NCBI RefSeq assembly: GCF_000282375.1 | Contig: NZ_AKJK01000021.1 | Location: 1 to 59,745, forward strand | From: Pseudomonas sp. GM50 | GTDB lineage: Bacteria > Pseudomonadota > Gammaproteobacteria > Pseudomonadales > Pseudomonadaceae | Direction of reading: 5' to 3' | DNA: 59,745 bases | Part shown: one piece after another, positions 7,297-16,182 of the stretch | Numbering within the stretch: position 1 is the first letter of the stretch | Layout: every line of letters starts with the position of its first letter | Translations under genes and position numbers: made by a program | Notes under the pieces: model-generated | Database searches by the model: none | The model's input: the letters and a program-made list of their open reading frames with translations, nothing else | What the model was told of the DNA's origin: nothing

Positions 7297-10200
7297 TCAG
7301 CGGAAATCCCGGCTGCGCACATGGATACCGTCGAGCAATGAACTCAGGTCGCTCAAGCGCCCGGCAATCAGATGCCGCACCTCGCCTACCTTTTCCCAGC
7401 GCCCATCGACCTTGAGCAATTGCGAGCCGACCAATACCTGCCGTTGCCGTTCGGCCAGGTCACGCCAGACCACCACGTTGACGTTGCCGAACTCGTCTTC
7501 AAGCGTCACGAAGGTCACGCCGCTGGCGGTGCCCGGGCGTTGCCGACCGGTCACCAACCCGGCGACGCTGACCGGTCGGCCGTGTTCGACATCCATCAGT
7601 TCTTTCGAACTGCGGCAACGCCGGGCTTTCAACTCACCCCGCAGCAATGCCAGCGGATGCGGGCCGAGGGTGGTGCCGACACTGTTGTAATCGGCTTGCA
7701 GGTCCTCGCCCACGGTGGGTTTGGGCAGAGACACCACCGGCTCTTCCTGGCTCGGCAAACCGGCAAACAAGCCGAGCTGCTTCTGCACCCCCGCCACTTC
7801 CCAGCGCGCCCGATGCCGATCACCGGCCAGCCCGCGCAATGCACCGGCATCGGCCAGTTGCTCCTGGGCGCGGGCATCGAGTCGCGCCCGTTCGCCAAGG
7901 TCGGCGATGTCGGCAAACGCCCCTTTCGACCGTGCAACTTCAATGCGCCTGGCATCGTCCTCGCGAAAGCCCTTGATCATCCGCAACCCCATGCGAATGG
8001 CTGGCTGCGCGCCGATGATCGGTTCCAGGCTGCAATCCCAGTCACTGGCCCGCACGTCCACCGGACGAATCTGCAAATCATGTCGGCGGGCGTCCTGGAG
8101 AATCTGGTCCGGGCTGTAGAAACCCATGGGCCAGCTGTTGATCAGCGCACAGGCGAAGGCCGCCGGCTCGTGGCATTTCAACCAGCAACTGGCATAGGTC
8201 AGCAAGGCGAAACTGGCGGCGTGGGATTCGGGAAAGCCATAATTGCCGAAGCCTTTGATCTGCTCGAAGATCTGCGCGGCGAACTCCGCCGTGTAGCCGT
8301 TTTTTTTCATTCCGTCCGCCAAACGTTCCTTGTGCGGCTCCAGTCCGCCGTGGCGTTTCCAGGCGGCCATGGAGCGACGCAATTGATCGGCCTCGCCGGG
8401 GCTGTAGTCGGCGGCGACAATCGCAATCTGCATCACCTGTTCCTGGAACAGCGGCACGCCCAGCGTACGCTCCAGCACCGCTTCGAGTTCTTTCGACGGG
8501 TAGATCACCTCTTCTTCGCCCTTACGCCGCCGCAGATAGGGATGCACCATCCCGCCCTGAATCGGCCCCGGACGAACGATCGCCACCTCGATCACCAGAT
8601 CGTAGAAATTCTTGGGCTTGAGCCTCGGCAACATCGACATCTGTGCCCGGGATTCGATCTGGAACACCCCGATGGTGTCCGCATGGCCAATCATCTCGTA
8701 GGTTTGCGGATCTTCGGCCGGCACCGTCGCCAGACTCAGGTCGCGGCCACGGTGCCGACGCAGCAGGTCGAAACAACGACGAATCGCACTGAGCATGCCC
8801 AGCGCGAGGATATCGACCTTGAGCAGCCCGACCGCATCCAGATCGTCCTTGTCCCACTGGATGATGGTGCGCTCGGCCATGGCGGCGTTCTCCACCGGCA
8901 CCAGGCTGTCCAGGGGCTGCTCGGAAATCACGAAACCGCCCGGGTGCTGGGACAGGTGCCGGGGGAAACCGATCAACTGCCCCGTCAGGCTCAGCACCCG
9001 GCGCAACACCGGGCTGTCGGGATCGAAACCACCTTCACGCAGGCGCTCGACGGGCGGCGCCTGATCACTCCAGTGGCCGCAGCAGTCGGCCAGGGCGTTG
9101 ACCTGATCCGGCGGCAAACCCAGAGCCTTGGCCACATCGCGGACTGCGCCGGCACCGTGGTAAGTGCTGACCACCGCCGTCAGCGCCGCACGGGTCCGGC
9201 CATAACGCTGGAACACGTACTGCAGGACTTCTTCACGCCGCTCGTGTTCGAAATCCACGTCGATGTCCGGCGGCTCATTGCGCTCTTTGGAGAGAAAACG
9301 CTCGAACAGCAACGTGCTCCGCTCCGGATCGATCTCCGTGATGCCCAGCACGTAGCACACCGCCGAGTTGGCGGCAGAACCGCGCCCCTGACAGAGAATG
9401 TGTTGCTTGCGGGCGAAATTCACAATGTCGTGAACCGTCAGGAAATAACTTTCGTACCCCAACTCGGCAATCAGCTGCAGTTCCTTGTCGATCTGCGCCA
9501 ACACCTCGGCTTTAGGGCCTTTTTCCCAACGCCACCGAACACCCTTTTCGGCCAACTCCCGCAGCCAGGAGGTGGCCGTATGACCTTCAGGCACCAGCTC
9601 CCGGGGATATTGATAACGCAACTGACCGAGGTCGAACGTGCAGCGCCGGGCGATGTTCAGCGTTTCGTCGAGCAGTGCTTGCGGATAGAGCTCGCGCAAG
9701 GCGTCGAGGCTGCGCAGATGCCGTTCGCCATTAGGATGCAGACGCAACCCGGACTCGGCCACTGGCAAGTGATGACGAATCGCGGTCATGGTGTCCTGCA
9801 AGGCGCGACGGCCACGGGCGTGCATGTGCACATCGCCGCTGGCCACCGCCGGGATCCGCAATTCCCGCGCCAGGGTCAGCAGCGCCGCCAGTCGTCGGGT
9901 GTCGTCCTGCCCGCGATGTAACTGAACGCTCAGCCACAGGCGCTCGGCGAAAGTCTGCTTCAGCCAGTGGCCCTGCTCAACGTCATCGACGGCGTCCGGC
10001 ACCCACAACGCCAACAGCCCCGGCAACGGCTCGCTGAAATCCTCCCGCAGCACCTGATACTGGCCTTTCTGCGTACGGCGTCTGGCGCGGGTAATCAGTC
10101 GGCACAGGGTTTGGTAACCCTCGAGGCTTTCCACCAGCAGCACCAGTTTCGGGCCGTCTTCGATGCGTATTTCACTGCCGATGATCAGCGGCAATTCCAC

Positions 10201-10374
10201 GGCCTTGGCCGCCTGCCAGGCGCGGACGATACCCGCCAAGGTACATTCGTCGGTAATCGCCAGCGCCTGATAGCCCTGCTTTTTCGCCCGTTGAAAAAGC
10301 TCAAGTGCACTGGAAGCACCACGCTGGAAACTGAAGTTCGACAGGCAGTGCAGTTCGGCATAGTCGACACTCAT
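7297..10374 (-). CDS. dnaE2: Error-prone DNA polymerase III alpha subunit DnaE2 (ImuC)
   Basis: 1025-residue C-family polymerase, the usual DnaE2 length. It has an N-terminal PHP domain ([34 protein letters not shown]), the polymerase core with the acidic motif [16 protein letters not shown] and the YVFQRYGR region, QHPGGFVIS, helix-hairpin-helix regions and a C-terminal OB fold ([18 protein letters not shown]). DnaE2 is the catalytic translesion polymerase of the ImuA-ImuB-DnaE2 mutasome used in SOS mutagenesis. The ATG at 10374 overlaps the imuB stop by 4 bases (ATGA); an in-frame upstream ATG would lie deeper inside imuB. It is the last gene of the cassette. Confidence 0.97.
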   Translation of the reverse strand: MSVDYAELHCLSNFSFQRGASSALELFQRAKKQGYQALAITDECTLAGIVRAWQAAKAVELPLIIGSEIRIEDGPKLVLLVESLEGYQTLCRLITRARRRTQKGQYQVLREDFSEPLPGLLALWVPDAVDDVEQGHWLKQTFAERLWLSVQLHRGQDDTRRLAALLTLARELRIPAVASGDVHMHARGRRALQDTMTAIRHHLPVAESGLRLHPNGERHLRSLDALRELYPQALLDETLNIARRCTFDLGQLRYQYPRELVPEGHTATSWLRELAEKGVRWRWEKGPKAEVLAQIDKELQLIAELGYESYFLTVHDIVNFARKQHILCQGRGSAANSAVCYVLGITEIDPERSTLLFERFLSKERNEPPDIDVDFEHERREEVLQYVFQRYGRTRAALTAVVSTYHGAGAVRDVAKALGLPPDQVNALADCCGHWSDQAPPVERLREGGFDPDSPVLRRVLSLTGQLIGFPRHLSQHPGGFVISEQPLDSLVPVENAAMAERTIIQWDKDDLDAVGLLKVDILALGMLSAIRRCFDLLRRHRGRDLSLATVPAEDPQTYEMIGHADTIGVFQIESRAQMSMLPRLKPKNFYDLVIEVAIVRPGPIQGGMVHPYLRRRKGEEEVIYPSKELEAVLERTLGVPLFQEQVMQIAIVAADYSPGEADQLRRSMAAWKRHGGLEPHKERLADGMKKNGYTAEFAAQIFEQIKGFGNYGFPESHAASFALLTYASCWLKCHEPAAFACALINSWPMGFYSPDQILQDARRHDLQIRPVDVRASDWDCSLEPIIGAQPAIRMGLRMIKGFREDDARRIEVARSKGAFADIADLGERARLDARAQEQLADAGALRGLAGDRHRARWEVAGVQKQLGLFAGLPSQEEPVVSLPKPTVGEDLQADYNSVGTTLGPHPLALLRGELKARRCRSSKELMDVEHGRPVSVAGLVTGRQRPGTASGVTFVTLEDEFGNVNVVVWRDLAERQRQVLVGSQLLKVDGRWEKVGEVRHLIAGRLSDLSSLLDGIHVRSRDFR

Positions 10375-11786
10375 GCGAACCAGCCTTGCAGCCACAACGG
10401 ACCGTCTTCACCCACCGCCCGATAGGCCCAGCCCTGCTGGCCGGAACGGGTTTCGATCAGGTAATAATCGCGGCGCACGTCGTCGCCGTCCCACCAGCCC
10501 GACTCGATTCGTTCCGGCCCCATGAGGATGCGCGTCGAACCTTCGTGTACTGCCTGCGGCTCCGTCAGCAACCAGCCCGGACGTTGCACGGCAGGCAACG
10601 CCTCGCAGGTCTGGCTGTTGACACTGGTCTGCCACGCGCATTCGGGCCGGTGATCGGCCTGGAACCGCAAGCCTTGCACCGCGTCATCCCCCAGCCGTGC
10701 ACGCAAGCGTTCGCGCAGTTGCTCCCAGGGCAAGGACTGCTGCGGACGATCATCGAACAGTTCCTGGTACTGGGGCACAAAGGCCGGTAGCTCTTCGGCG
10801 CGCAGACGAAAACCGCGCACCGGCGCCTCGACCTGAACCTGCTCCAGCCTCCCCCGGGCCAGTTCGAACAGCATCGCCGGATCACGCTCGGCGCTGAGCA
10901 GGCCGACCTTGATCAGCGTGTCTGGCAACCCGGCGTGCTCCAGGTGCAGGTCGAAACGCTGCACACCGCTGTCCCGTCCGCAGAGAAACGCCGCCAGATC
11001 ACCGGTCAGCCTGCGCAACGGAAACAGCAACGCCTGATGAGACTGCACATCGAAGTTGAGCTCGATGCGCACATCGAAACGGTCCGGCGGCAGGTAAAAC
11101 GCCAGCGCCAGATGGCGTAAACCAAACAAGGCATCCAGATGCTTGAGCACCTGGGCCTCGAAACGCCGGGCCAGGCTATGTCGAGGGAGCGCCTGCACCT
11201 GACTCAAGGTGCGCAACCCCATGCGCGACAGTGCCGTGGCAACGCTTGGCTCCAGGGCGATCCGGTCGACGGGCAACTGCCCGAGATGGTGCTGCAAAGC
11301 TTCATTGTCCGGCACCACCAGACCGTCATAAACGTTGGCCAGCACCCGCGCCGCCACCGGGTTGGGCGCGGCGACAATCCGATGACGAAACCCCAACTCG
11401 CCGAGTTCCGCTCGCAACCGCGCCTCGAATTGCGGCCAGGGCCCGAACAAACCCAGGCTGGATTCGATTTCAAACACCACGGCGCGCGGGTAATGCACGC
11501 TGACCTGGGAACTGAACCGATAGGCCCAGGCGGCCAGGAACTGCTGCCAGTGTTCGATCTCGGCGGCATCGTATTCGGCGGTGACAAACCCTTTGCTCAG
11601 GGCCTGAGCGGCGGTCATCGACTGGCCGGGACGCAAGCCCAGCGCCCGCGCCGAACCGTTGACCGCTTGCAGCACCCGGCGCTGGGCCGGACCGGTCAGC
11701 AGCGCCAGCGGTTCGTCGGGGTCGGGGCGCTGACGCAGTACCGCGTCCAGCGCCAATTGCGGGAAGAGAATGCAAACCCAGCGCAT
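10371..11786 (-). CDS. imuB: ImuB, catalytically inactive Y-family polymerase-like protein
   Basis: 471-residue protein with Y-family polymerase architecture. The N-terminal catalytic aspartate motif is replaced ([16 protein letters not shown] in place of a DMDAFF-type motif), as is characteristic of ImuB, which bridges the sliding clamp, ImuA and DnaE2. The fingers/palm region ([18 protein letters not shown]), helix-hairpin-helix ([17 protein letters not shown]) and little-finger-like C-terminal part are recognisable. [10 protein letters not shown] segment may include clamp-binding residues. The reading frame stays open further upstream, but the start at 11786 is chosen because it lies 7 bases after the imuA stop and gives the normal family length. 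Confidence 0.95.
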   Translation of the reverse strand: MRWVCILFPQLALDAVLRQRPDPDEPLALLTGPAQRRVLQAVNGSARALGLRPGQSMTAAQALSKGFVTAEYDAAEIEHWQQFLAAWAYRFSSQVSVHYPRAVVFEIESSLGLFGPWPQFEARLRAELGELGFRHRIVAAPNPVAARVLANVYDGLVVPDNEALQHHLGQLPVDRIALEPSVATALSRMGLRTLSQVQALPRHSLARRFEAQVLKHLDALFGLRHLALAFYLPPDRFDVRIELNFDVQSHQALLFPLRRLTGDLAAFLCGRDSGVQRFDLHLEHAGLPDTLIKVGLLSAERDPAMLFELARGRLEQVQVEAPVRGFRLRAEELPAFVPQYQELFDDRPQQSLPWEQLRERLRARLGDDAVQGLRFQADHRPECAWQTSVNSQTCEALPAVQRPGWLLTEPQAVHEGSTRILMGPERIESGWWDGDDVRRDYYLIETRSGQQGWAYRAVGEDGPLWLQGWFA

Positions 11787-11793
11787 GGCAACC

Positions 11794-12411
11794 TCAATGC
11801 CCGACGGCAAAGGCAATCGGCGCCGAACGGGCCAGCCCGCCCCGGCACTTGAGCACCCGCAATTGCGCAGGTTTGGCGTCGATGGCGATGCGCAGGGCCG
11901 CTGGCGACGGGTTGATGGCCTCACTGAGCGAGCGATAGGCGAACGCCAGGGTCTGACCGGTTTCCGCCGCCACCTGCAAACGTCGCAACGCTCGATCGTC
12001 GGCTTTGTGCGGCCAGCACAACACCGCCCCGCAACTGCCCGAACGCAGGCATTGTTCCGCCGCCCACAACGCATCGCGCTCGCTGGCCTGGATGATCGAC
12101 AGTTGCCGCAGATCGACCCCGGCGTTCTGCCAAGCCTGGGGATACGGCACGTAAGGCGGCGCCACCAGCACGATGCGCTCACCTGCCGCCGACAGCCGCG
12201 CCAGCGCTGGCCACACCAGTTGCAACTCACCCACGCCCTGCCCGGCCAACAGGATTTCAGTCAGTGCCGCTTCCGGCCAGCCGCCAGTGGGCAATGCCGC
12301 ATCCAGCGCCGCATGCCCCGTGGGTTGCGGGCTGACAGCCGGTGGCGCAGGCCGGCCCTTCCAGACCTGGCCGCCATTGAACAGCGTATCCAACGCAACG
12401 ACGGCGCCCAT
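11794..12411 (-). CDS. imuA: ImuA, RecA/SulA-like translesion accessory protein
   Basis: 205-residue RecA-fold protein without an intact Walker A. It has LPTGGWPEAALTEILLAG and ERIVLVAPPYVPYPQAW, the ImuA/SulA-like pattern. In the mutasome ImuA interacts with RecA and ImuB. The ATG at 12411 overlaps the lexA2 stop by one base (TGATG). A GTG immediately upstream at 12414 is an alternative. Tight overlap with lexA2 implies co-transcription and translational coupling under SOS control. Confidence 0.93.
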   Translation of the reverse strand: MGAVVALDTLFNGGQVWKGRPAPPAVSPQPTGHAALDAALPTGGWPEAALTEILLAGQGVGELQLVWPALARLSAAGERIVLVAPPYVPYPQAWQNAGVDLRQLSIIQASERDALWAAEQCLRSGSCGAVLCWPHKADDRALRRLQVAAETGQTLAFAYRSLSEAINPSPAALRIAIDAKPAQLRVLKCRGGLARSAPIAFAVGH

Positions 12412-13028
12412 CACCCTTGCCTCACCAGACCGCAGAACACGCCTTCGATGGCCAGATCCTGATCGGCTCGAACAATGATCGGCTTGTAAGCCGGATTACG
12501 CGGTAACAGGCGAACAGAATCGCCGACCCGCTCGAAACGCTTGATAGTGACTTCGCCGTCGAGCCGCGCCACGACGATCTGGCCGTTGAGCGCTTCGGGA
12601 TTGCGCCGCACGCCCACCAGATCACCGTCGAGAATGCCATCCTCGATCATCGAATCGCCTTGCACCCGCAGCATGTAATCCGGCACCCGCGAGAAGATCG
12701 ACGGATCGAGCAGCAAACGGCTGTGGACCTCGGCATCGGCACCGATCGGCGCACCGGCCGCCACTCGACCGAGTACCGGAACATCCAGCAGCTCGGGCCG
12801 CGACGGTTGATTCAGCAGCCGGATACCTCGCGCCTGATGCGCATTGACCTCGATAAAACCGGCCTCGGTCAGCGCGAGCACGTGCTTGCGCGCCACGCTA
12901 CGGGAGGCGAAACCAAAGGCCTCGCTGATCTCGGCGAGGCTCGGGGGCTGACCGTGCTCGGCGATTCGATCGCGGATGAAGGTCAGGATGGCGGTACGGC
13001 GGGGAGTTAAAGTCGTCATGGAGTACAT
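12411..13028 (-). CDS. lexA2: LexA-type SOS repressor (LexA2)
   Basis: About 205-residue LexA. The N-terminal winged helix is RRTAILTFIRDRIAEHGQPP with recognition helix FASRSVARKHVLALTEAGF. The autocleavage Ala-Gly is in GRVAAGAPIG, the catalytic Ser in QGDSMIEDG and the catalytic Lys in GEVTIKRF. As the first gene of lexA2-imuA-imuB-dnaE2 it fits the second LexA of pseudomonads, which controls this cassette separately from LexA1. Two starts are possible, MYSMTT at 13028 and MTT at 13019. I chose 13028, and either way the start codon lies in or against the operator at 13021-13036. No strong ribosome binding site is visible for either. Confidence 0.93.
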   Translation of the reverse strand: MYSMTTLTPRRTAILTFIRDRIAEHGQPPSLAEISEAFGFASRSVARKHVLALTEAGFIEVNAHQARGIRLLNQPSRPELLDVPVLGRVAAGAPIGADAEVHSRLLLDPSIFSRVPDYMLRVQGDSMIEDGILDGDLVGVRRNPEALNGQIVVARLDGEVTIKRFERVGDSVRLLPRNPAYKPIIVRADQDLAIEGVFCGLVRQG

Positions 13029-13036
13029 TTGTACTC
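13021..13036. promoter_or_regulatory. LexA2-type operator at the lexA2 start
   Basis: GAGTACATTTGTACTC is an inverted repeat (GAGTACA-TT-TGTACTC) containing GTAC-N4-GTAC, the form of second-type LexA boxes described in pseudomonads and xanthomonads. It overlaps the candidate ATG at 13028, so LexA2 bound here would block both initiation and promoter clearance. Binding itself is inferred. Confidence 0.75.
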
Positions 13037-13061
13037 TTTTGAGTTTTTCCTGGCAAGGACT

Positions 13062-13135
13062 TGTAGGAGCGAGGCTTGCCCGCGAAGGCGGTGTGTCAGG
13101 TAAAGCGCCTTCGCGGGCAAGCCTCGCTCCTACAG
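13062..13135. repeat. REP inverted repeat overlapping a gene end
   Basis: Arms tgtaggagcgaggcttgccc and its inverse ending ctcgctcctaca are separated by a short ggcggtgtgtcaggtaaagc loop. The last bases of the right arm contain the TAG stop codon of the DUF971 gene on the minus strand. Confidence 0.9.
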
Positions 13136-13414
13136 GGGTGGGGTTAATCCGGACAGGTAGGGCCATGGGTAGATGCCGCGTTCGTGGCCGTCGCTGAAGA
13201 TCAGTTGCAGGCCGTAGCCTTGGGCGTTGAGTTCGATCACGCGGATGCGCTCATCCACTTTCACCGTCAGGCCCTGCAACCGAAACGCCCGGCACTGTGA
13301 GCAGGGACATTGGCGGCGCAGTTCGGTGTGATCGAGTACCTGCTCGCGCCCATCCGGCCAGCTCAATCGCAGTTGTTGTTTACCCTGGGAATTACCAATC
13401 GCCACCGGGTTCAT
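13130..13414 (-). CDS. DUF971 domain protein (gamma-butyrobetaine hydroxylase N-terminal-like)
   Basis: 94-residue stand-alone DUF971 domain with the putative metal-binding motif RRQCPCSQCRAFR and conserved LIFSDGHERGIYPWPYL. DUF971 occurs free, fused to 2-oxoglutarate dioxygenases as a Zn-binding N-terminal domain, and fused to Mrp-type Fe-S carriers, so a metal or Fe-S role is plausible. Its ATG overlaps the HEAT-repeat gene stop (ATGA). It is the last gene of the minus-strand transporter unit. Its final codons and stop lie in the end of a REP element, so the extreme C-terminus may differ from relatives. Confidence 0.85.
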   Translation of the reverse strand: MNPVAIGNSQGKQQLRLSWPDGREQVLDHTELRRQCPCSQCRAFRLQGLTVKVDERIRVIELNAQGYGLQLIFSDGHERGIYPWPYLSGLTPPL

Positions 13415-14373
13415 TGCAGCTGACTCAACGCAATGCGCACGGCTTTGCGCACTTCCGGGTCACCGTCGTCTTGCGCCGCCTGCAATGCGGCGATGGCGCC
13501 TTTATCGTTCAATTCGCCAAGGGCCAGGGCCGCTTCCTTGCGCAGGTTGCTGATGCGGTGGCCGAGGGTTTCGATCAACGCTTCGAGGGCCGGAACGTAA
13601 CGCAAGCGGCCAAGGCTGCGGGTGGCGCGCAGGCGGACTTGCCAGTAATCGTCGCTCAAGGCTTCGACCAAGGCAGAACCAGCGTCGGCGTGTCCGACCT
13701 TGCCCAATGTGGTGGCGGCTTCTTCGCGCACTTGCCAGGCCTGGTCCTGCAACGCCTGACGCAACGCTGGCAGCACTTGCGCATCGGATGCCAGGCCGAG
13801 GGCGCCGGTGGCGGCGCGGCGGACTTCGGTGTCCGGGTCGTGGCTGGCGAGTCGGGCCAGGGCCGGCAACGCATCGAGCTGCTTGAGCCAGCCGAGTACG
13901 CCGACGGCTTCACGCCGGACATTGGCGTCCCTATCGTCCAACGCGGACAATGCCGCGCAAGCCGCCTGGGGAAAACGCAACTCGCGCAAGGCCCTGAAAG
14001 CCGCGACGCGCACGCTGATGTCGGCATGCCCGGTCCACGGCAAAATCACCCGCCCCGCTGCTTCACTCTTGAGCAGGCTGAGGCTTTGCGCAGCGGCAGA
14101 CTGCACCGCCAGCGATGAGTCAGTCAGCGCCTGGCACAGCGCTTCGACCACCGGTTCATCCTCCCAGGCTTCCAGCAATCGAGCCGCTTCGGTGCGCACC
14201 TCTTCGGTCGGGTCTTGCGCCAGTCGATTGACCAGCCACAGCAAGCCATCCGGTTCTTCGAGGTCGGCCAGCTCGATCAGGGCGATGCGGCGCACGCCAG
14301 GGTCGTCATCGGTCAGGCGCGGTTGTAAGGCCAGGATGTCGTCGTTATCGGTTACATCGAATAGAGAGGTCAT
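13411..14373 (-). CDS. HEAT-repeat (PBS lyase-like) protein
   Basis: 320-residue protein built of about nine to ten HEAT-like helical repeats of roughly 31 residues (RRIALIELADLEEPDG, EVRTEAARLLEAWED, VRVAAFRALRELRF, VRREAVGVLGWLKQ, EVRRAATGALGLA, VREEAATTLGKVG, VRLRATRSLGRLR, LRKEAALALGELN, EVRKAVRIALSQLQ). Such solenoids serve as protein-interaction scaffolds or as lyase-like maturation factors. It is coupled to the ABC ATPase gene upstream and the DUF971 gene downstream by 4-base overlaps, so it probably works with the transporter/flavoprotein system. No catalytic motif is seen. Confidence 0.9.
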   Translation of the reverse strand: MTSLFDVTDNDDILALQPRLTDDDPGVRRIALIELADLEEPDGLLWLVNRLAQDPTEEVRTEAARLLEAWEDEPVVEALCQALTDSSLAVQSAAAQSLSLLKSEAAGRVILPWTGHADISVRVAAFRALRELRFPQAACAALSALDDRDANVRREAVGVLGWLKQLDALPALARLASHDPDTEVRRAATGALGLASDAQVLPALRQALQDQAWQVREEAATTLGKVGHADAGSALVEALSDDYWQVRLRATRSLGRLRYVPALEALIETLGHRISNLRKEAALALGELNDKGAIAALQAAQDDGDPEVRKAVRIALSQLQ

Positions 14374-15218
14374 AGGGCAAATCGCGGCAGTGGGTTTTCA
14401 GGGGGAAGTCCGAGAGGGTTCAGGCGCGGTAACTGCCGACCGTCTTCGTGACGCAGCAACTCGAGGCAATGACGCTTCAAGCGGGAAAACTCGTGGCTCG
14501 TCACCAGTTCGGTGGTGCGTGGCCGGGGGAAGTCGAGGCGCAGGTCTTCGATAATCCGCCCCGGGCGCGAGCTCATGACCAGCAGGCGATCGGCGAGGAA
14601 CAGCGCTTCGTCGATGTCATGGGTGACGAACACCACGGTGGTGCGAATTCGCGTCCAGATGTCCAGCAGCAGTTCCTGCATGTTCAACCGGGTCAGCGCA
14701 TCGAGAGCGCCAAAGGGTTCGTCCATCAGCAACAGGCGCGGACGATTGATCAGCACCCGGGCGATTTCCACCCGTTGTTGCATGCCGCCCGACAGCTGAT
14801 TCGGCCAGCGCTCGGCAAAACCTTCGAGGCCCACCAGGGCCAGCATTTCATCAGCCGCTGTATGGCGTTCGACTTTGCCGATGCCGCGCATTTTCAGGCC
14901 GAAAGCCACGTTGTCGCGCACCGTGCGCCACGGGAACAGCGTGTGTTGCTGGAAGACCATGCCACGCTGCGGCGATGGCCCTGAGACCTGCGCACCGTCG
15001 ACTTTCAGGGTGCCGGTTCGCGGCTGCAGGTGACCGGCCAGCGCGCCGAGCAAGGTCGATTTACCGCAACCGGACGGCCCGAGAATGCACACGAATTGCC
15101 CCGGTTCAATCTGGCAGTCGAGGCCTTGCACGGCTTCGAACGCCTGCAGGCCTTCACCGAGAACGATGGACAGTTGGCGGATGTCGATCCGCCCTTCAGG
15201 GGTTTGCATCACGCTCAT
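14370..15218 (-). CDS. ABC transporter ATPase, nitrate/sulfonate/taurine type
   Basis: 282-residue ATPase with Walker A GPSGCGKSTLL, Q loop FQQHTLFPWRTV, signature LSGGMQQRVEIARVL, Walker B RLLLMDEPFGALD and the H-loop His in VFVTHDIDEALFLADR. The DEPFGALDALTR form and GMVFQQHTLFPW are typical of the SsuB/TauB/NrtD group. Its start overlaps the permease stop by one base (TGATG) and its stop overlaps the HEAT gene start. It powers uptake by the permease at 15218-16000 with the binding protein at 16183-17586. The C-terminal tail beyond about residue 240 (Pro/Leu-rich) is longer than the core. Confidence 0.95.
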   Translation of the reverse strand: MSVMQTPEGRIDIRQLSIVLGEGLQAFEAVQGLDCQIEPGQFVCILGPSGCGKSTLLGALAGHLQPRTGTLKVDGAQVSGPSPQRGMVFQQHTLFPWRTVRDNVAFGLKMRGIGKVERHTAADEMLALVGLEGFAERWPNQLSGGMQQRVEIARVLINRPRLLLMDEPFGALDALTRLNMQELLLDIWTRIRTTVVFVTHDIDEALFLADRLLVMSSRPGRIIEDLRLDFPRPRTTELVTSHEFSRLKRHCLELLRHEDGRQLPRLNPLGLPPENPLPRFAL

Positions 15219-16000
15219 CAGGCTTTTCCTCGTGGTCGGTGCCAGGGCGTGAACAGCCCGCCCAAGCGTTTGATCAGCAGACTGCTGCCCATCCCGAGCA
15301 CGCCGATCAGCAACATGCCGACCACGATGTCGGCGTAGTTCTGGATGGTGTAGGACTCCCAGGTGTAGTAACCGATGCCGTACTGGCCGGAGATCATTTC
15401 TGCGGTCACCAGGCAGAACCACGAGGTGCCCATGCCGATGGCGAGACCGGTGATGATGCTCGGCGCGGCGCCCGGCAGAATCACCTCCAGCAGAATCGCC
15501 CGACGCCCTGCCCCAAGGCTTTTCGCCGAGGCGATCAATCGCGGGTCGACGCCTTCGACGCCGTGCACGGTGTTGAGCAGAATCGGGAACAACGCGCCGG
15601 TGAAGGTGATGAAAACCATGGACAGTTCCGACGACGGGAACATCAGGATCGCCAGGGGAATCCAGGCCACGGCCGGGATCGGGCGCAGGACTTCCAGGGG
15701 TGGCAGCAATAAATCTTCGGCCCATTTCGAACGACCGATGGCCAGGCCCAAAGCGATGCCGATGATCAGCGCCGCGAGGTAACCGGCGAAGACCCGGCCG
15801 AGGCTGCTGCTCAGGTGTTGGGCGAGCTTGCCGGAGTCGCCGAGGCCCAGGGCTGCTTCGATGACTGCCAGCGGGGTCGGAACATTGGCGAAGGTCACCA
15901 GGCCAAGGTTCCAGTGGCCACTCGCGGCGAGTTGCCAGAACAGTAGGCAGAGCAGCAATGAAGCGGCTCGGGGGAGCCAGCGTGACAATGATCGAGACAT
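15218..16000 (-). CDS. ABC transporter permease, SsuC/TauC type
   Basis: 260-residue inner-membrane permease with about six hydrophobic segments and the cytoplasmic EAA loop (SAKSLGAGRRAILLEVILPGAAPSIITGL), as in nitrate/sulfonate/taurine permeases. The start is the ATG giving MSRSLSRWLPRA, placing a Leu-rich first segment directly after a basic N-terminus. Upstream in-frame extensions run into a REP element and are rejected. It is co-transcribed with the ATPase. A 182-base gap with a REP separates it from the binding-protein gene, so expression of the two parts may differ. Confidence 0.93.
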   Translation of the reverse strand: MSRSLSRWLPRAASLLLCLLFWQLAASGHWNLGLVTFANVPTPLAVIEAALGLGDSGKLAQHLSSSLGRVFAGYLAALIIGIALGLAIGRSKWAEDLLLPPLEVLRPIPAVAWIPLAILMFPSSELSMVFITFTGALFPILLNTVHGVEGVDPRLIASAKSLGAGRRAILLEVILPGAAPSIITGLAIGMGTSWFCLVTAEMISGQYGIGYYTWESYTIQNYADIVVGMLLIGVLGMGSSLLIKRLGGLFTPWHRPRGKA

Positions 16001-16023
16001 AATTCTTCCTTTCACCCGAGATC

Positions 16024-16113
16024 CTGTAGGAGCGAGCCTGCTCGCGATTGCGGTCAGGCATTCAGCATTTATGTTGGCTGGTCCACCCCCATCGCGAGCA
16101 GGCTCGCTCCCAC
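16024..16113. repeat. REP inverted repeat
   Basis: Arms ctgtaggagcgagcctgctc and its inverse (gagcaggctcgctcccacag) flank a variable centre. The element lies between the binding-protein and permease genes of one transport locus. Confidence 0.88.
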
Positions 16114-16182
16114 AGTTGATCGGTGGTGAACTCAGTATTTGCGTACGACTTCTCTCCCACAGTTGACCGAGTTGTTTGGGAG

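Noticed and set aside
7372..9921. 849-codon plus-strand open frame
   Set aside because: It is antisense to dnaE2, whose motifs are intact on the minus strand; the composition (His/Gln/Arg-rich) is typical of a mirror frame.
11787..12230. N-terminal extension of imuB
   Set aside because: The frame stays open upstream but overlaps imuA in another frame and encodes Arg/Cys/Trp-rich nonsense-like sequence; ImuB normally begins at MRWVCILFP.
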